Counted from the first letter of the stretch, positions 1 to 9,934 are shown. The stretch: DNA of 64,000 nucleotides from Actinomyces sp. 432 (GCF_009930875.1 NZ_CP025249.1:1488001-1552000); one strand, 5' to 3'. A program made the numbers and translations. Notes: generated from the sequence alone by a model not told the origin.

Positions 1-835
1 CGGTTATCAGCATGCCGTTCCAGAAGGCGTGCAGCACGATCGCGCCGGCCAGCCCCAGCGGCGCGGTCCACACCCAGGCCAGGGGCGAGCGCATGCGCGC
101 ACTCGCACCGATCGCCAGCCCAGTGCAGGCGGTGAAGGTCACGTGCGCAAACGGCGAAGCGATACCGCGCAGGAGGAAGGTCATCAGCAGCGTGTCGGAG
201 GACTGCACGAAGTACAGGATGTTCTCGGCGAAGGCGAAGCCGGCAGCGACCACCGCTGCGTATACGATGCCGTCCACGGCGCCGTTGAAGTTGCGCCGCC
301 AGATCAGGAAGATGACGAGCACCCCCAGCCCCTTGGTGACCTCCTCGATTATCGGGGCACTAACTACGGTTAAGACGAACTCGCCCCCGCTTACGGAGCC
401 GGTGGCGGCCGATACCAGGAGTGATGCGGAGGTGTTGACCACCAGGGAGATGACGGTGGCCACACCCGCGCCCCAAAGGAAAGCGGCGGCCAGTAGCCCC
501 GGCGGTTCCGGTTCCCAGCGGTCGATCCAACGCACCGTGGCCATGACGATGCCCAGCGGCACGAGCGCCAGCAGGATGGAGACCAGTAGCTCCGAGACCG
601 GCCCGCTCGATGAGGCGTAAATGGTCAACAGCATCAGCGCCAGGCCTAGCGCACCGACACACGCCAGCACCGTACTGGCCACGGTTCCGCGATGCCGGTG
701 CACCATCGCCTGCGGAGTCCACAGCGGCGCGGGGCGGGGCTGGGTGGAGCCAGCCGGAGGGTAGCCGGAGCGCTGGTAGCCGGGCCGCGGTGCCCACGAC
801 TCTCCGGGGCCCGGGTTGGTACCAGAAGCGCTCAT
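1..835 (-). CDS. PrsW-family intramembrane metalloprotease (3' end cut by window edge)
   Basis: Polytopic membrane protein that continues past base 1; about 278 residues are visible. After a Pro/Gly-rich cytosolic head of about 45 residues come several hydrophobic helices. PrsW signatures are present in order: EEVTK (E164, E165, K168), FAFAEN about 35 residues later, then a helix histidine (HVTF) and a final LHAFWN. In Bacillus, PrsW performs site-1 cleavage of an anti-sigma factor; the substrate here is unknown. The ATG at 835 overlaps the stop of the upstream gene by 4 bases (ATGA), so it is translationally coupled to the last gene of the PIM cluster. Family call is secure; the biological role is inference. 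Confidence 0.85.
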   Translation of the reverse strand, partial: MSASGTNPGPGESWAPRPGYQRSGYPPAGSTQPRPAPLWTPQAMVHRHRGTVASTVLACVGALGLALMLLTIYASSSGPVSELLVSILLALVPLGIVMATVRWIDRWEPEPPGLLAAAFLWGAGVATVISLVVNTSASLLVSAATGSVSGGEFVLTVVSAPIIEEVTKGLGVLVIFLIWRRNFNGAVDGIVYAAVVAAGFAFAENILYFVQSSDTLLMTFLLRGIASPFAHVTFTACTGLAIGASARMRSPLAWVWTAPLGLAGAIVLHAFWNGMLIT

Positions 836-1542
836 GACTGCGGCTCCTCCTGGACGCCCTCCACCTCTGCGGTAGTGGCGTCATCGATGTCGAAGGTCTG
901 GGGAAGCGGGGCATGACCTGCCAGGTGCAGCAGGCGTACATCGAGCGCGCCGCGCAGGCGCCGGGCCTCGGCCACATGGGTGTTGTGGAAGCGGCGCGCC
1001 AGCACCAGCCGGTATGCGGCACGATCAAGGCGCTCCAGTGACTCGTTTCCCCGCGGGTCGCCGTTCAGCGAAACGCGCGTTGACGGGTCGAGCACCGCAC
1101 GGATCACGCGGGTTAGGTCCGACTCGATGCGCATCCGCGTGCGCGTGCCCCCGCCTTCACCGGTAACGCGCCCGGGCGCATCGGTGTCCAGCCCGTCCTC
1201 AACCAGCGGGCCCTCGGCATCGAGCGCGTCATATGCCGCCCGCGACAGTATCAGCGCCGACGCCGGATCGAGCAGCCCGGTGGCCGCCAGATCTGCCGCC
1301 GCCTGTGCCCGGTGCACCAGCTGTGCCTCAAGGGTGGCGCGCGAACCCAGTACCTGTCGGTGGAGCCGATCCACCCGCAGAGCCTTGGCATACAGTGACC
1401 AGGCCACGGCGAGGACCACGAGTGCGATCATCAGGATGACCACTGCGGGCAGCAGCCAGGCGGGCGGGCCGCTGCTAGCGGCAGCCGCCATGGGCCAGGG
1501 CATGGCGGGGACGGTGAGTAGTGGAGTCAACTTCGCGAGCAT
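832..1542 (-). CDS. Membrane-anchored LemA-like protein of unknown function
   Basis: A 236-residue protein with one strong transmembrane segment at about residues 29-51, followed by a charged helical region (about 52-90, starting YAKALRVDRLHRQVLGSRAT) that resembles the helical start of LemA-type proteins. The rest is soluble. It starts 4 bases after the pimA stop, in the place occupied in mycobacteria by a membrane/Nudix-type gene (Rv2609c position); I see no Nudix box here. The ATG at 1542 was chosen because reading further upstream would run into pimA in another frame. No catalytic motif is visible, so a function in envelope lipid metabolism would only be inferred from position. Confidence 0.7.
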   Translation of the reverse strand: MLAKLTPLLTVPAMPWPMAAAASSGPPAWLLPAVVILMIALVVLAVAWSLYAKALRVDRLHRQVLGSRATLEAQLVHRAQAAADLAATGLLDPASALILSRAAYDALDAEGPLVEDGLDTDAPGRVTGEGGGTRTRMRIESDLTRVIRAVLDPSTRVSLNGDPRGNESLERLDRAAYRLVLARRFHNTHVAEARRLRGALDVRLLHLAGHAPLPQTFDIDDATTAEVEGVQEEPQS

Positions 1543-1546
1543 CCGG

Positions 1547-2728
1547 TCAGTCCTCAAGGGCGTCGCGCAGCCGGCCGACCATGGTGCGCGAGCCCGGGGC
1601 CACGGTGACGCGAGTATGGGCGGTGGACAGGGCCATGTCGTACACGTCGAGGATGGCGTCGGTGACCGCCGACCAGTCGTAGCGGCCCACCACCGCTGCG
1701 GCGGCCGAGCGGCGCTCCTGGGCCGCCGCGGGATCTGAGAGTGTGCGGATGATGGCGCGGGCCAGATCGGCCCCGTCACCGTTGCGGAACAGGTAGCCGT
1801 AGGCTCCAGCCCCGAGCACGTCGGAGAAGGCCGTCAGGTCGGATGCGACCACATTGGTGCCCGCCGCCATGGCCTCCACCAGCACAATGCCGAAGGACTC
1901 CCCGCCGGTCTGCGGTGCGACGTAGCAGGAGCAGGAGGCCAGCATGGCGGCCTTGTCGGCGTCGGAGATGCCGCCTAGGAACACCACCCGGTCACCGTAC
2001 TGGGCCAGCGCGGCCCGCTCGGCCTCGGCCTCTCCGCGCCCGGCGATGAGGAAGCGGGCCGCGGGCACCTGCGCCAGCACCCCCGGGATCGCATCCGCCA
2101 GGACATGCAGTCCCTTGCGCGGCTCGTCCAGGCGGCCCAGGAAGGAGATCGTGGGCGCCTCCGGCGTGCCGACGAAGCGCGGATCGTCCTTGGGCGCCTG
2201 TGCGAACGGGGCGACGTCGACGCCGTTCGGGATCACCACGGCGTCACCGCCGTGATATTGGATCAGCGTGCGGCGGGCCTCCTCGGAGACGGCGATCCGG
2301 GCAGCCAGCTTCTCCATCAGCGGCACCGCCACCGGGGAAAGCAGCTCGCGGGCGAGCGAGCGGTCCATGGCGGCGTGGAAGGTACCGACCACCGGACCCG
2401 ATGACGCCTGCAGCGCGAGCATGCCCACGCTGGGAGTGATGGGCTCGTGGATGTGCAGCAGGTCGAAGTCGCCGGCGGACAGCCAGCGGTGGGCGCGGCG
2501 CGCAACCGCAGCGCCGAAGTTCAGGCGCGCGACCGACCCGTTGTAGGGGATCGCGATGGAGTCACCGGCACTGGTCACCCACTCGGGCAGCTCCAGGTCC
2601 TGCGAGGCGGGTGCGAGCACCTGCACCTCGTGTCCGCGGCGCATGAGCTCCTGGGCCAGGTCCATCACGTGCACCTGGACCCCGCCGTGGGCATCCAGTG
2701 AGTAGGGGCAGACGATACCTATCCTCAT
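1547..2728 (-). CDS. pimA: Phosphatidylinositol alpha-mannosyltransferase PimA
   Basis: A 393-residue GT-B/GT4 glycosyltransferase that transfers the first mannose from GDP-mannose to phosphatidylinositol at the inner membrane face. The N-terminal domain has the acceptor-side motif YSLDAHGGVQVHVMDLA (glycine-rich loop), and the C-terminal nucleotide-sugar domain has SFLGRLDEPRKG and the GT4 motif GGESFGIVLVEAMAAG with its two glutamates. The start MRIGIVCPYS is the usual PimA start; it lies 7 bases after the stop of the acyltransferase gene. The order pgsA - patA - pimA matches the mycobacterial PIM locus, which supports PimA over other GT4 enzymes. Confidence 0.93.
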   Translation of the reverse strand: MRIGIVCPYSLDAHGGVQVHVMDLAQELMRRGHEVQVLAPASQDLELPEWVTSAGDSIAIPYNGSVARLNFGAAVARRAHRWLSAGDFDLLHIHEPITPSVGMLALQASSGPVVGTFHAAMDRSLARELLSPVAVPLMEKLAARIAVSEEARRTLIQYHGGDAVVIPNGVDVAPFAQAPKDDPRFVGTPEAPTISFLGRLDEPRKGLHVLADAIPGVLAQVPAARFLIAGRGEAEAERAALAQYGDRVVFLGGISDADKAAMLASCSCYVAPQTGGESFGIVLVEAMAAGTNVVASDLTAFSDVLGAGAYGYLFRNGDGADLARAIIRTLSDPAAAQERRSAAAAVVGRYDWSAVTDAILDVYDMALSTAHTRVTVAPGSRTMVGRLRDALED

Positions 2729-2735
2729 GACTTCC

Positions 2736-3718
2736 TCATGACTCCGGCTCCTGCTGGGCGGCCTCGGCCGCGTGCCGCCGGGCGAGCCGCTCGTGGTCCA
2801 GATCGGCGTCGAAGACCGGTTGCAGCATATGCCAGTCGACGGCGTGCTCCGCCAGCCGCGGCGAGAGATCCGCCACCCACGAACGTGTCCAGGCCGCGGT
2901 CTTCTCCCGGCCCTCCAGGCCGACGGGCGCATCCACCGGCCGGATGGTCAGCACGATCCCCCAGGCGGAGCCGGCCCGGCGGCGGCGCTCGCCCTCCAGG
3001 CGCTCGTAGTGCAGGGAGGCGTTGTATAGCGGCACCCCGAGCCTCACCGCCAGAGCGGCCGGACCCGCGGCCACGCGCGCCGGGTGCCCCCGAGCTCGGT
3101 CAGTACACCGGTGCTGGAAAGGTCGCGGTCGGCCAGCAGCGCGACCGCATAATGGCCCTCCTGCGCGGTTTGAACCAGGCGGTCGAAGACCTTCTCGCCG
3201 CGGCCCTGGCCAATGACCTTCACACCGAGGGACTCACGGAAGCTGACGAACTGCTCGAACAGGTCAGCGGGCTCGAGCCGCTCGGCGACGGTAAGCACCT
3301 GGGCCAGCTCCTGGCAGGCCCAGGCTGCGGCCAGGTCCCAGTTGCCCATGTGCGGCAGCGCGATGACGATGGATCCGCGGGCGAGATCCTCGTAGGCACG
3401 CGGGTCGACCTCGGGGCGCACGCGGGCATGAACCTGTTCCATGCTCATGCCGGGCAGGGCGAAGGCCTCATAGAAGTACCGCATGTAGGAGCGCATGCCG
3501 GCGCGGGAGGCGCGCCGTATCTCCCGTCGGGAGGCCTGCGGCAGCAGGCGCGCCAGGTTCTTCTCCAGCTGGCCTACACCCTGTTCGCCACCGCGCAGCC
3601 GGTGCGCCGCCCAGGCGGCGTCGGCCCCCAGCGCGGACAGCCCGTAGCCGACGGGTGCGGGCAGCTTCCGCACGTGCCGCCAGGCAAAGCGGTACAGGTC
3701 CTCAATGCCGCCGCTCAC
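2736..3718 (-). pseudogene. patA: Phosphatidylinositol mannoside acyltransferase (PatA/HtrB-like), frameshifted
   Basis: Two adjacent frames make one LpxL/HtrB-family acyltransferase. The N-terminal part (3718 to about 3075) carries the catalytic H-x4-D motif PHMGNWDLAAAW. The C-terminal part (about 3074 to 2736) carries the conserved VAAGPAALAVRLGVPLYNA segment. They join if one G is restored in the CGGCGCGCG run near 3075-3085, giving about 327 residues, the normal family length. The GTG start overlaps the pgsA stop (GTGA). In mycobacteria PatA acylates the 6-position of the first mannose of PIM. The missing base is likely a sequence error because pimA and pgsA on both sides are intact. Confidence 0.85.
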
Positions 3719-4353
3719 CGCCGCACCCCCTGCGGCGCACGCGCCAGCTGCTCATGCACGGTCGCAATCCGCTGGATGACCGTAATCAGGCTGGCGGCCG
3801 CGATCAGGGCCAGTGCCCCTGTGAGTACCCACGGCGGCGCACCCAGCCCGACGGCGAGCACGCCGACGGCGGCGATCACCAGGCGGTCGGTGCGCTCAGC
3901 GATACCGACGGCGGCCTTGGCTCCAACTGACTCGGCGCGGGCACGCGCGTAGGGCACTGCCGCGGCGAGCACTACCACGCACACCGAGACGGCGACCGTC
4001 CAGGTGCGCAGCGTTCCCGGCTGCAGGTGCAGGGCGGCCCATACGGCCAGGGAGCCGAAGACAGCGCCGTCCGCCAGGCGGTCCATGGTGGAGTCCAGGA
4101 AGGCGCCGAAGTCGGAGGCGCTGCCCGTCAGGCGGGCCAGAATCCCGTCGAAGGAATCGCCGATCAGCACAAGCGCCAGCAGCACCGGGCCCAGGATGAA
4201 GCGTCCTTGGGGCAGGGTAAGTACCGCGACGGCGATGGTGGCCACCGTACCGGCGACGGTGAGCATATTGGGGGTGACTCCGATCCTGGCGAGCAGCCGG
4301 GCGGGGCCGGTGAATAGGGCCCGGGTAATGCCTCTTCCGTGTTGTCCGAGCAT
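3715..4353 (-). CDS. pgsA: Phosphatidylinositol phosphate synthase (CDP-alcohol phosphatidyltransferase)
   Basis: A 212-residue integral membrane enzyme with the full CDP-alcohol phosphotransferase signature D66-x2-D69G-x2-AR-x8-G83-x3-D87-x3-D91 (text GDSFDGILARLTG then SDFGAFLDSTMD). The four aspartates hold the catalytic metal ions. In Actinobacteria the copy located between the HIT gene and patA/pimA makes phosphatidylinositol phosphate from CDP-diacylglycerol and inositol phosphate rather than phosphatidylglycerol phosphate, so I call PIP synthase from context. The ATG at 4353 lies 11 bases after the preceding stop. About six membrane helices are visible. Confidence 0.92.
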   Translation of the reverse strand: MLGQHGRGITRALFTGPARLLARIGVTPNMLTVAGTVATIAVAVLTLPQGRFILGPVLLALVLIGDSFDGILARLTGSASDFGAFLDSTMDRLADGAVFGSLAVWAALHLQPGTLRTWTVAVSVCVVVLAAAVPYARARAESVGAKAAVGIAERTDRLVIAAVGVLAVGLGAPPWVLTGALALIAAASLITVIQRIATVHEQLARAPQGVRR

Positions 4354-4364
4354 CAGCGGGCTCC

Positions 4365-5072
4365 TCAGTGGTTCGGGTCGGGGCGGGCGGCGGGTCCCGT
4401 TCCCGCGGGCGCCGCGTCCCATGCCGCGGCGAGCCGGTTGCGCTGTTCGCCGAGCAGCTGCGGCACGGGCTTGGTCTTGCCGATGATCGGCATGAAGTTG
4501 GCGTCGCCGGTCCACCGCGGCACGATGTGCTGATGCAGGTGGGCGGCAATGCCGGCGCCGGCGACCTCGCCCTGGTTCATGCCCAGGTTGAAGCCGTGGG
4601 GATGGGACACCGCACGCACTACCTCCATGGCCCGGGCGGTGAGCCGCCCGATCTCTGTCCGCTCGGCGTCCGTGGCCTCGGTCCAGTCCGAGACGTGCCG
4701 GTAGGGGCAGATCAGTAGATGGCCGGTGTTGTAGGGGTAAAGGTTCATCAGCACGTAGGCGGTCTCGCCGCGGTGGACGATGAGGGCGTCCGTGTCGCTG
4801 CGGCCGGGCGCGGCGCAGAACGGGCACTGCGAGGCGCTGTCGTTGGTCGGCTTGTCCTGGCCGCCGATGTAGACCATGCGGTGTGGGGTCCACAGGCGCC
4901 CGAACGGATCGGGTGTATCGGCCGGCTGGAACGGGGCCTCGATACGTACGCCGTCGACCACGGTGCCCTCCAGTTCGCTCAGCGTTGGCGCCGGCCCGCC
5001 CGCGTCCGCCTGCGTCCCGGCCGGCTCGGGGGCACCCGCCGACCCGGCGGTCTGGTCGGTAATGTCAGTCAC
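4365..5072 (-). CDS. HIT-family AP4A phosphorylase-like protein
   Basis: A 235-residue HIT-superfamily nucleotide hydrolase/transferase. It has the histidine triad [10 protein letters not shown], the upstream motif [17 protein letters not shown] and a CPFC pair that normally binds zinc. The mycobacterial orthologue in the same position (Rv2613c) is a diadenosine tetraphosphate phosphorylase, so this is the best functional guess. The first about 45 residues are Ala/Gly/Pro-rich and probably disordered. I use the GTG at 5072, which overlaps the thrS end by 8 bases and has GGGGAG about 10 bases upstream; an upstream start at 5099 would overlap thrS further without a ribosome site. Confidence 0.88.
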   Translation of the reverse strand: MTDITDQTAGSAGAPEPAGTQADAGGPAPTLSELEGTVVDGVRIEAPFQPADTPDPFGRLWTPHRMVYIGGQDKPTNDSASQCPFCAAPGRSDTDALIVHRGETAYVLMNLYPYNTGHLLICPYRHVSDWTEATDAERTEIGRLTARAMEVVRAVSHPHGFNLGMNQGEVAGAGIAAHLHQHIVPRWTGDANFMPIIGKTKPVPQLLGEQRNRLAAAWDAAPAGTGPAARPDPNH

Positions 5073-7107
5073 GGGTGAGCTTCTCCCCCGCCGGGTCATT
5101 GATGCGCTCGGCGATCACGTGGGTGATGTGTGCCACGGCCTCGTCCACGGGCACGCCGTTGGTCTGCGAGCCGTCGCGGAAGCGGAAGGAGACCGCGCCG
5201 GCGTCGGCGTCCTCCCCGCCGGCGATCAGCGTGAAGGGGACCTTCTCCTTGGAGGCGTTGCGGATCTTCTTGCCGAAGCGGTCGTCAGAGTGGTCCACCT
5301 CCACGCGCACGCCCCGCGCGCGCAGCTTGGCGGCCACGTCGTCGACGTAGGCGTCGAAGGCCTCGGCCACGGGCACCAGCCGCACCTGCACGGGTGCGAG
5401 CCAGGCGGGGAAGGCGCCGGCGTAGTGCTCGGTGAGCACGCCGATGAAGCGCTCCACGCTGCCGAGCTTGGCGGCGTGGATCATGATGGGGCGCTTGCGC
5501 GTGCCATCGGCGGCCGTGTACTCCAGGTCGAAGCGCTCGGGCTGGTTGAAGTCGTACTGAATGGTGGACATCTGCCAGGTGCGGCCGATGGCGTCCTTGA
5601 CCTGCACGGATACCTTCGGCCCGTAGAAGGCCGCGCCGCCCGGATCGGGTACCAGTTCCAGTCCGGTGGAGTCGCACACCTCCTGCAGGGTGCGGGTGGC
5701 GGCCTCCCAGTCCGCGTCCGAGCCGATGAACTTGTCCTTCTTCGCGCCGTCCTCATCGCGGGTGGACAGCTCCAGGTAGAAGTCGTCCAGTCCGAAGGCC
5801 TTGAGGATCGACAGGAAGAACTCGATCTGCCGCCGGATCTCCTCCCCCGCCTGCTCGGGAGTGCAGTAGGTGTGGGAGTCGTCCTGGGTGAAGCCCCGCA
5901 TGCGGGTCAGCCCGTGTACCACGCCGCTCTTCTCGTACCGGTAGTCGCGGCCCATCTCGAAGAACTTCAATGGCAGCTCCCGGTAGGAGCGACCCCGGGA
6001 GCGGAAGATCAGGTTGTGCATGGGGCAGTTCATGGCCTTGAGGTAGTACTCCTGGCCGGCCTTGGTGAGGTTGCCCTGCGCGTCACGCTCCTCGTCGGCA
6101 AGCATGGGCGGGAACATGGTGTCCGCGTAGTAGGGCAGGTGCCCGGAGGTGTGGAACAGGCCGCCCTTGGAGATCTCCGGGGTGTGGACCAGGTCATAGC
6201 CGGCCTCGATGTGCCGGTCGATCACGTACTGCTCGATCTCGTGGCGCAGGATGCCGCCCTTGGGGTGGAAGACGACCAGGCCGGGGCCGATCTCCTCGGG
6301 GAAGGAGAACAGGTCCAGTTCGGCGCCGAGCCGCCGGTGGTCGCGGCGGGCGGCCTCGGCCATGCGGGTCTGGTAGGCCTTCAGGTCCTCCTTGCTGGCC
6401 CAGGCGGTGCCGTAGATGCGCTGCAGGGAGTCGCCGTTCTGGTCGCCCTTCCAGTAGGCCGCCGAGGAGCGGGTCAGGGCGAAGCCGTTGCCGATGAGCC
6501 TGGTGGAGGGCAGGTGGGGGCCGCGGCACAGGTCCTTCCAGGCGACGGTGCCGTCGCGGCGGACGTTGTCATACATGGTCAGTCCGCCCGCGCCGACCTC
6601 CACGGAGGCGGACTCGGCGCCGGCGCCCTTGGTGGTGATCAGCTCCAGCTTGTAGGGCTGGTCGGCCAGTTCGGCCTGCCCCTCCGCCTCGGTGATGTCG
6701 CGACGGCGGAAGGTCTGGCCCTCCTTGACGATGCGCTTCATGCGCTTCTCGATCTCGCGCAGCAGCTCCGGGGTGACGGCGTCGATGCCGCCGAAGTCGT
6801 AGTAGAAGCCGTCGGTGATGAAGGGGCCGATGCCGAGGTTCACGTCCGGGAAGAGCTCCTGGACGGCCTGGGCCATCACGTGGGTGGCCGAGTGCCGCAG
6901 GATGTTCAGCCCGTCCTCGCTGTCCAGCGTAATGGGCTCAACGACGGCGTCAGCAGGCAGGACGCGGTCCAGGTCCCAGGGCTCGCCGTCCACCTTCATG
7001 GCCACCACGTCGCGGGCGCCCGCGAACAGTGCGGTACCCGTAGTGCCCGTCTCAATAGTGCGCGGTGCGCCGTCCAGGCTGATGGTGAGTGTGGGCTGGG
7101 GTGACAC
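5065..7107 (-). CDS. thrS: Threonyl-tRNA synthetase
   Basis: A 680-residue class II synthetase of full length. The order is an N-terminal TGS domain (residues 1-65), an editing/SAD domain beginning with [11 protein letters not shown], the catalytic core with [10 protein letters not shown] and the zinc ligand region KAMNCPMHN, motif 3 at [14 protein letters not shown], and an anticodon-binding domain ending near RD. The start is GTG at 7107 with a good AAAGGAG site 5 bases upstream. It heads the HIT-pgsA-patA-pimA run. No T-box leader could be recognised in the short (about 105 base) upstream gap. Confidence 0.97.
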   Translation of the reverse strand: MSPQPTLTISLDGAPRTIETGTTGTALFAGARDVVAMKVDGEPWDLDRVLPADAVVEPITLDSEDGLNILRHSATHVMAQAVQELFPDVNLGIGPFITDGFYYDFGGIDAVTPELLREIEKRMKRIVKEGQTFRRRDITEAEGQAELADQPYKLELITTKGAGAESASVEVGAGGLTMYDNVRRDGTVAWKDLCRGPHLPSTRLIGNGFALTRSSAAYWKGDQNGDSLQRIYGTAWASKEDLKAYQTRMAEAARRDHRRLGAELDLFSFPEEIGPGLVVFHPKGGILRHEIEQYVIDRHIEAGYDLVHTPEISKGGLFHTSGHLPYYADTMFPPMLADEERDAQGNLTKAGQEYYLKAMNCPMHNLIFRSRGRSYRELPLKFFEMGRDYRYEKSGVVHGLTRMRGFTQDDSHTYCTPEQAGEEIRRQIEFFLSILKAFGLDDFYLELSTRDEDGAKKDKFIGSDADWEAATRTLQEVCDSTGLELVPDPGGAAFYGPKVSVQVKDAIGRTWQMSTIQYDFNQPERFDLEYTAADGTRKRPIMIHAAKLGSVERFIGVLTEHYAGAFPAWLAPVQVRLVPVAEAFDAYVDDVAAKLRARGVRVEVDHSDDRFGKKIRNASKEKVPFTLIAGGEDADAGAVSFRFRDGSQTNGVPVDEAVAHITHVIAERINDPAGEKLTRD

Positions 7108-7212
7108 GGATGCTCCTTTTGATCAACTGATCAGCTCGGTGCGAGCTGTACTGGTGCTCGCACGCAGGGGATCATACCGAGTACCCAGCGTACCCAGCGG
7201 GACCGGCCCGCC

Positions 7213-8253
7213 TCAGCGGCCGAGTCTGGCACGCACCGCGTGACGCGCGCGACGCGCCTGCACCAGGGCCCGGTACTGCAGCGGGCGCACGGCCACGTCC
7301 CAGGCGCCGTCGACCTCGGTGGGGTGCCGCGCGAAGCGCCGCTTGTAACGGCCCACGCTGTACAGCTCCGGCACGCGCGTGGACTCCGCCCCCATCAAGT
7401 CCAGTCCCCACATGCCCTCCTCGGCCAGCGTGCAAGCCACGGCCCAGTCCAGCGCCTCGGCACCGCGGAAGGTGCGTGACTCGTTGGAGGAGGCGCCGTA
7501 GTAGGCGGCCGCGTGCTTGCCGGAGACCGTCACCAGGTCCCAGCAATGCGGCACGCCGTCGCGCCGCAGCACAAACAGGCGGGCGTGCTCCGGCCCGAGG
7601 CTGGTGAGCATGTCCCAGTAGACGCGGGCGGGGTGGGGACGGAAGCCGTCACGCTTCGCGGTCGCTACCAGCACCTGGTACACGGCATCAAATTCCTCGC
7701 GGCCCAGTCCGGTCTCCTCCGCAATCGTGCAGCCGGCCTCCCGCGCCACGCGCTCGGCGCGGCGCACCCCGCGGCGCCCGTCCTTCGGCATGGCTGCGCG
7801 AATCTGCTCGGGCGTGCCCGGGCGCAGGTCAATCACGTAGGTGCGGTCGTAGGTGATGGAGCCCATGAGCGGGAGCGTGTCCGACGCTTGGAAACGTGCA
7901 TGCATGCGAATGAACACGATGCGCCGGTCACGGCGCCGCACCTCGGCAACCAGCAGCCGACGCAGCTCGGCCTCGCGGGCGGGCGTCTGCTCCCCCAGCC
8001 ACACCGGCCCGTGCTTGGCCCACAGAAAGAACCAGCGTGACACCGAGTACCGGTACAGCGCGATCACCGCGACGTACTTGCCGTCAACCGTATAGGCGTA
8101 CCGGCCGAACAGCTGCCGGCCCTGGCTGCGTTCGAATGCCTCCCACGGCTCGGTCTGCTCCAGGGGCGCGGCCGTGCCCCCGATCGCGAGCCGCATCTGA
8201 CGGGCATCAAGGGAAACGAGGCTGCCGGGGGCAGGCGGCGTCGCTGTGGGCAT
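7213..8253 (-). CDS. FemX/FemAB-like peptidyltransferase (copy 1)
   Basis: A 346-residue protein with the two-lobed GNAT-type architecture of the FemABX family: the N-lobe contains LEQTEPWEAF and FFLWAKHGPVWLG, and the C-lobe contains the substrate-side motif YYGASSN followed by GLDLMGAES. FemABX enzymes move an amino acid from aminoacyl-tRNA to the cell-wall precursor. A second paralogue lies at 15392-16540 with parallel motifs, and an ATP-grasp ligase lies between them, which suggests joint work on a peptide cross-bridge. The ATG at 8253 has AGGAG about 10 bases upstream. Which amino acid is added cannot be read from sequence. Confidence 0.82.
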   Translation of the reverse strand: MPTATPPAPGSLVSLDARQMRLAIGGTAAPLEQTEPWEAFERSQGRQLFGRYAYTVDGKYVAVIALYRYSVSRWFFLWAKHGPVWLGEQTPAREAELRRLLVAEVRRRDRRIVFIRMHARFQASDTLPLMGSITYDRTYVIDLRPGTPEQIRAAMPKDGRRGVRRAERVAREAGCTIAEETGLGREEFDAVYQVLVATAKRDGFRPHPARVYWDMLTSLGPEHARLFVLRRDGVPHCWDLVTVSGKHAAAYYGASSNESRTFRGAEALDWAVACTLAEEGMWGLDLMGAESTRVPELYSVGRYKRRFARHPTEVDGAWDVAVRPLQYRALVQARRARHAVRARLGR

Positions 8254-8437
8254 GAGGAGGCACTCCTGTGAGAAAACTGTGTTTATCCCACGATAGGCGC
8301 CTGTGCCCGCAAAACGCCCTCATACCACAGGATGATCCCGGACCCTGATTTCTCCTCCGGGAGATCCCTCGCCCCCATCCCTGAGGACGGAGGCGCCCAG
8401 AGTCCTGAAGCAAACCGCCGTACTGGACGGCCGTGCG

Positions 8438-9703
8438 TCAGTACTCGTCTGCCGGGCGCCGGCGCCGCAGCAGCGGCTTGGGGTGGTAGCGGTGGAACTT
8501 GCGGTCGTGGTTGAGCTTCTGCGCGGCAACCAGCAGGCGCCTGCGCGGCGAGCGCTCGGCAGGATCCAGCAGCGGGTCCACGGCGCGTGGCACCAGCCGC
8601 AGCACCCGCCTGCGCAGGGCCGGATCGTCAAGCTGGTGCAGCACGAGGTGATGCGGCAGCAAGCTGTAAAGAACCTCTCCGCGCGCTTCGCGACGAGGAC
8701 CCGGTCGGCCGTCAACCAGGTCGGAGATCATGGGCGCCATCGGATTGACGCCCGCAGCACTCATGTAGAAGGAGTTTCTCCCGATACGCGGGTTGACCTC
8801 GAAGAAGACGGCCCGCCCGTCACGCGGATCGATCTTGATGTCAAAGTTGGCGAAGCCGCGGTACCCCACGGAGGCGAGCAGGCGCTCCGCCCCTTCCCAC
8901 AGCTGCGGGTAGGGCTCGGTGATCATCGCCACCGGGTTTCCGATGAGGGTGGGCGCGTGATCCTCGAGCAGCACGCGGGCCGAGCCGATGACCGTCGTCT
9001 CCCCGGTTGAGGCGATGTAGGCGGTTACGGACCGCATGGCGTCGTCCTGACCGGGGATGCGCTCCTGAATCAGGAAGGTGGAGTCAAAACCGGCCCGGCG
9101 CAGGTCCTCCCACAGGGCGTGCAGCTGCTCCGGGGTGTCGAGGAAGTAGATCTTCCGCTTGCCGTCGAAGTCCAGGTTGTCCCAGTCCGAGCCGATGGCG
9201 GCCTTGCCCACCAGTGGGAAGGGGATGTCGATCTCCGGATCGCCTCCGGCCAAGTCCTGCCCGGTAATCTCAACCTGCCGGGGGGTGTGCAGCCCCAAGT
9301 CCGCGCAGGCCCGCGCAAAGGCGACCTTGTTACTCAACTCGTCCATGGCCTGAACCGAGGGGAAGGGCACCACGTACTGCGGCTCGAGTTCCTCCCGGTG
9401 CGCGGACAGGTCGCGCGCTACCGAGTCGCGGTTCGCCATGACGACGGCGCTGCGCTCCGCGCGGCCGTCCACCAGTTCACGCAGGCAGCCGATCATGGCG
9501 GCCGTGTCCGTTGACACCTGTGGCACCACGTCGATATAGGCCGACAGCCCGATGGCCTCGATCGGGTGCGCCGACAGCAGCTTGACCCGCTGGCCGGTGG
9601 CGTCATGCAGCTGCCGCGCCAGGGCGTAGGCGCCGATGTCACCGCCGATTACCACGGGAAGCAAATCCGGCCGGGCGGGGAGCAGGCGCTGCGAGCGGGG
9701 CAA
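8438..9703 (-). CDS. ATP-grasp carboxylate-amine ligase, possible D-aspartate/D-glutamate cross-bridge ligase
   Basis: A 421-residue ATP-grasp enzyme. An N-terminal Rossmann-like domain starts PVVIGGDIGAYALARQL; the ATP-binding region includes FPLVGKAAIGSD and FLIQERIPG; the metal-binding end is FFEVNPRIGRNSFYMS. The C-terminal 80 residues are very Arg-rich. Enterococcal D-aspartate ligase (Aslfm) belongs to this class, and Actinomyces walls can contain D-Asp or D-Glu in their bridges, so a wall role is plausible given FemX copies on both sides. The start is a TTG at 9703 chosen because a perfect AGGAGG lies 7 bases upstream. The exact substrate is unproven. Confidence 0.75.
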   Translation of the reverse strand: MPRSQRLLPARPDLLPVVIGGDIGAYALARQLHDATGQRVKLLSAHPIEAIGLSAYIDVVPQVSTDTAAMIGCLRELVDGRAERSAVVMANRDSVARDLSAHREELEPQYVVPFPSVQAMDELSNKVAFARACADLGLHTPRQVEITGQDLAGGDPEIDIPFPLVGKAAIGSDWDNLDFDGKRKIYFLDTPEQLHALWEDLRRAGFDSTFLIQERIPGQDDAMRSVTAYIASTGETTVIGSARVLLEDHAPTLIGNPVAMITEPYPQLWEGAERLLASVGYRGFANFDIKIDPRDGRAVFFEVNPRIGRNSFYMSAAGVNPMAPMISDLVDGRPGPRREARGEVLYSLLPHHLVLHQLDDPALRRRVLRLVPRAVDPLLDPAERSPRRRLLVAAQKLNHDRKFHRYHPKPLLRRRRPADEY

Positions 9704-9788
9704 GTTGGACCTCCTGGAGGTTGGCCCGAGCTGCCGGGCCGCAGTTAGAAATGAAGACCTCGGACGGCGCGGTCCGAGGTCTTGCCAG

Positions 9789-9860
9789 TGGGCGATACTG
9801 GGATCGAACCAGTGACCTCTTCCGTGTCAGGGAAGCGCGCTCCCGCTGCGCCAATCGCCC
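9789..9860 (-). tRNA. tRNA-Val(GAC)
   Basis: Complete 72-base cloverleaf on the minus strand. The acceptor GGGCGAT (9860-9854) pairs with ATCGCCC (9796-9790), with discriminator A at 9789. The anticodon loop CTGACAC gives GAC, and the T arm contains GGTTCGATCC. No CCA is encoded. Confidence 0.96.
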
Positions 9861-9861
9861 G

Positions 9862-9934
9862 AGCGGATGACGGGACTCGAACCCGCGACCCTCACCTTGG
9901 CAAGGTGATGCTCTACCAACTGAGCCACATCCGC
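9862..9934 (-). tRNA. tRNA-Gly(GCC)
   Basis: Complete 73-base cloverleaf on the minus strand, one base from tRNA-Val. The acceptor GCGGATG pairs with CATCCGC. The anticodon loop TTGCCAA gives GCC, and the T arm has GGGTTCGAGTCCC. No CCA is encoded. Likely co-transcribed with tRNA-Val. Confidence 0.96.

Noticed and set aside
4876-7104. Long plus-strand open frame (742 codons) opposite thrS
   Set aside because: Shadow of a GC-rich gene; the composition is Val/Gly/Leu/His-rich with no domain, and thrS on the minus strand is complete.
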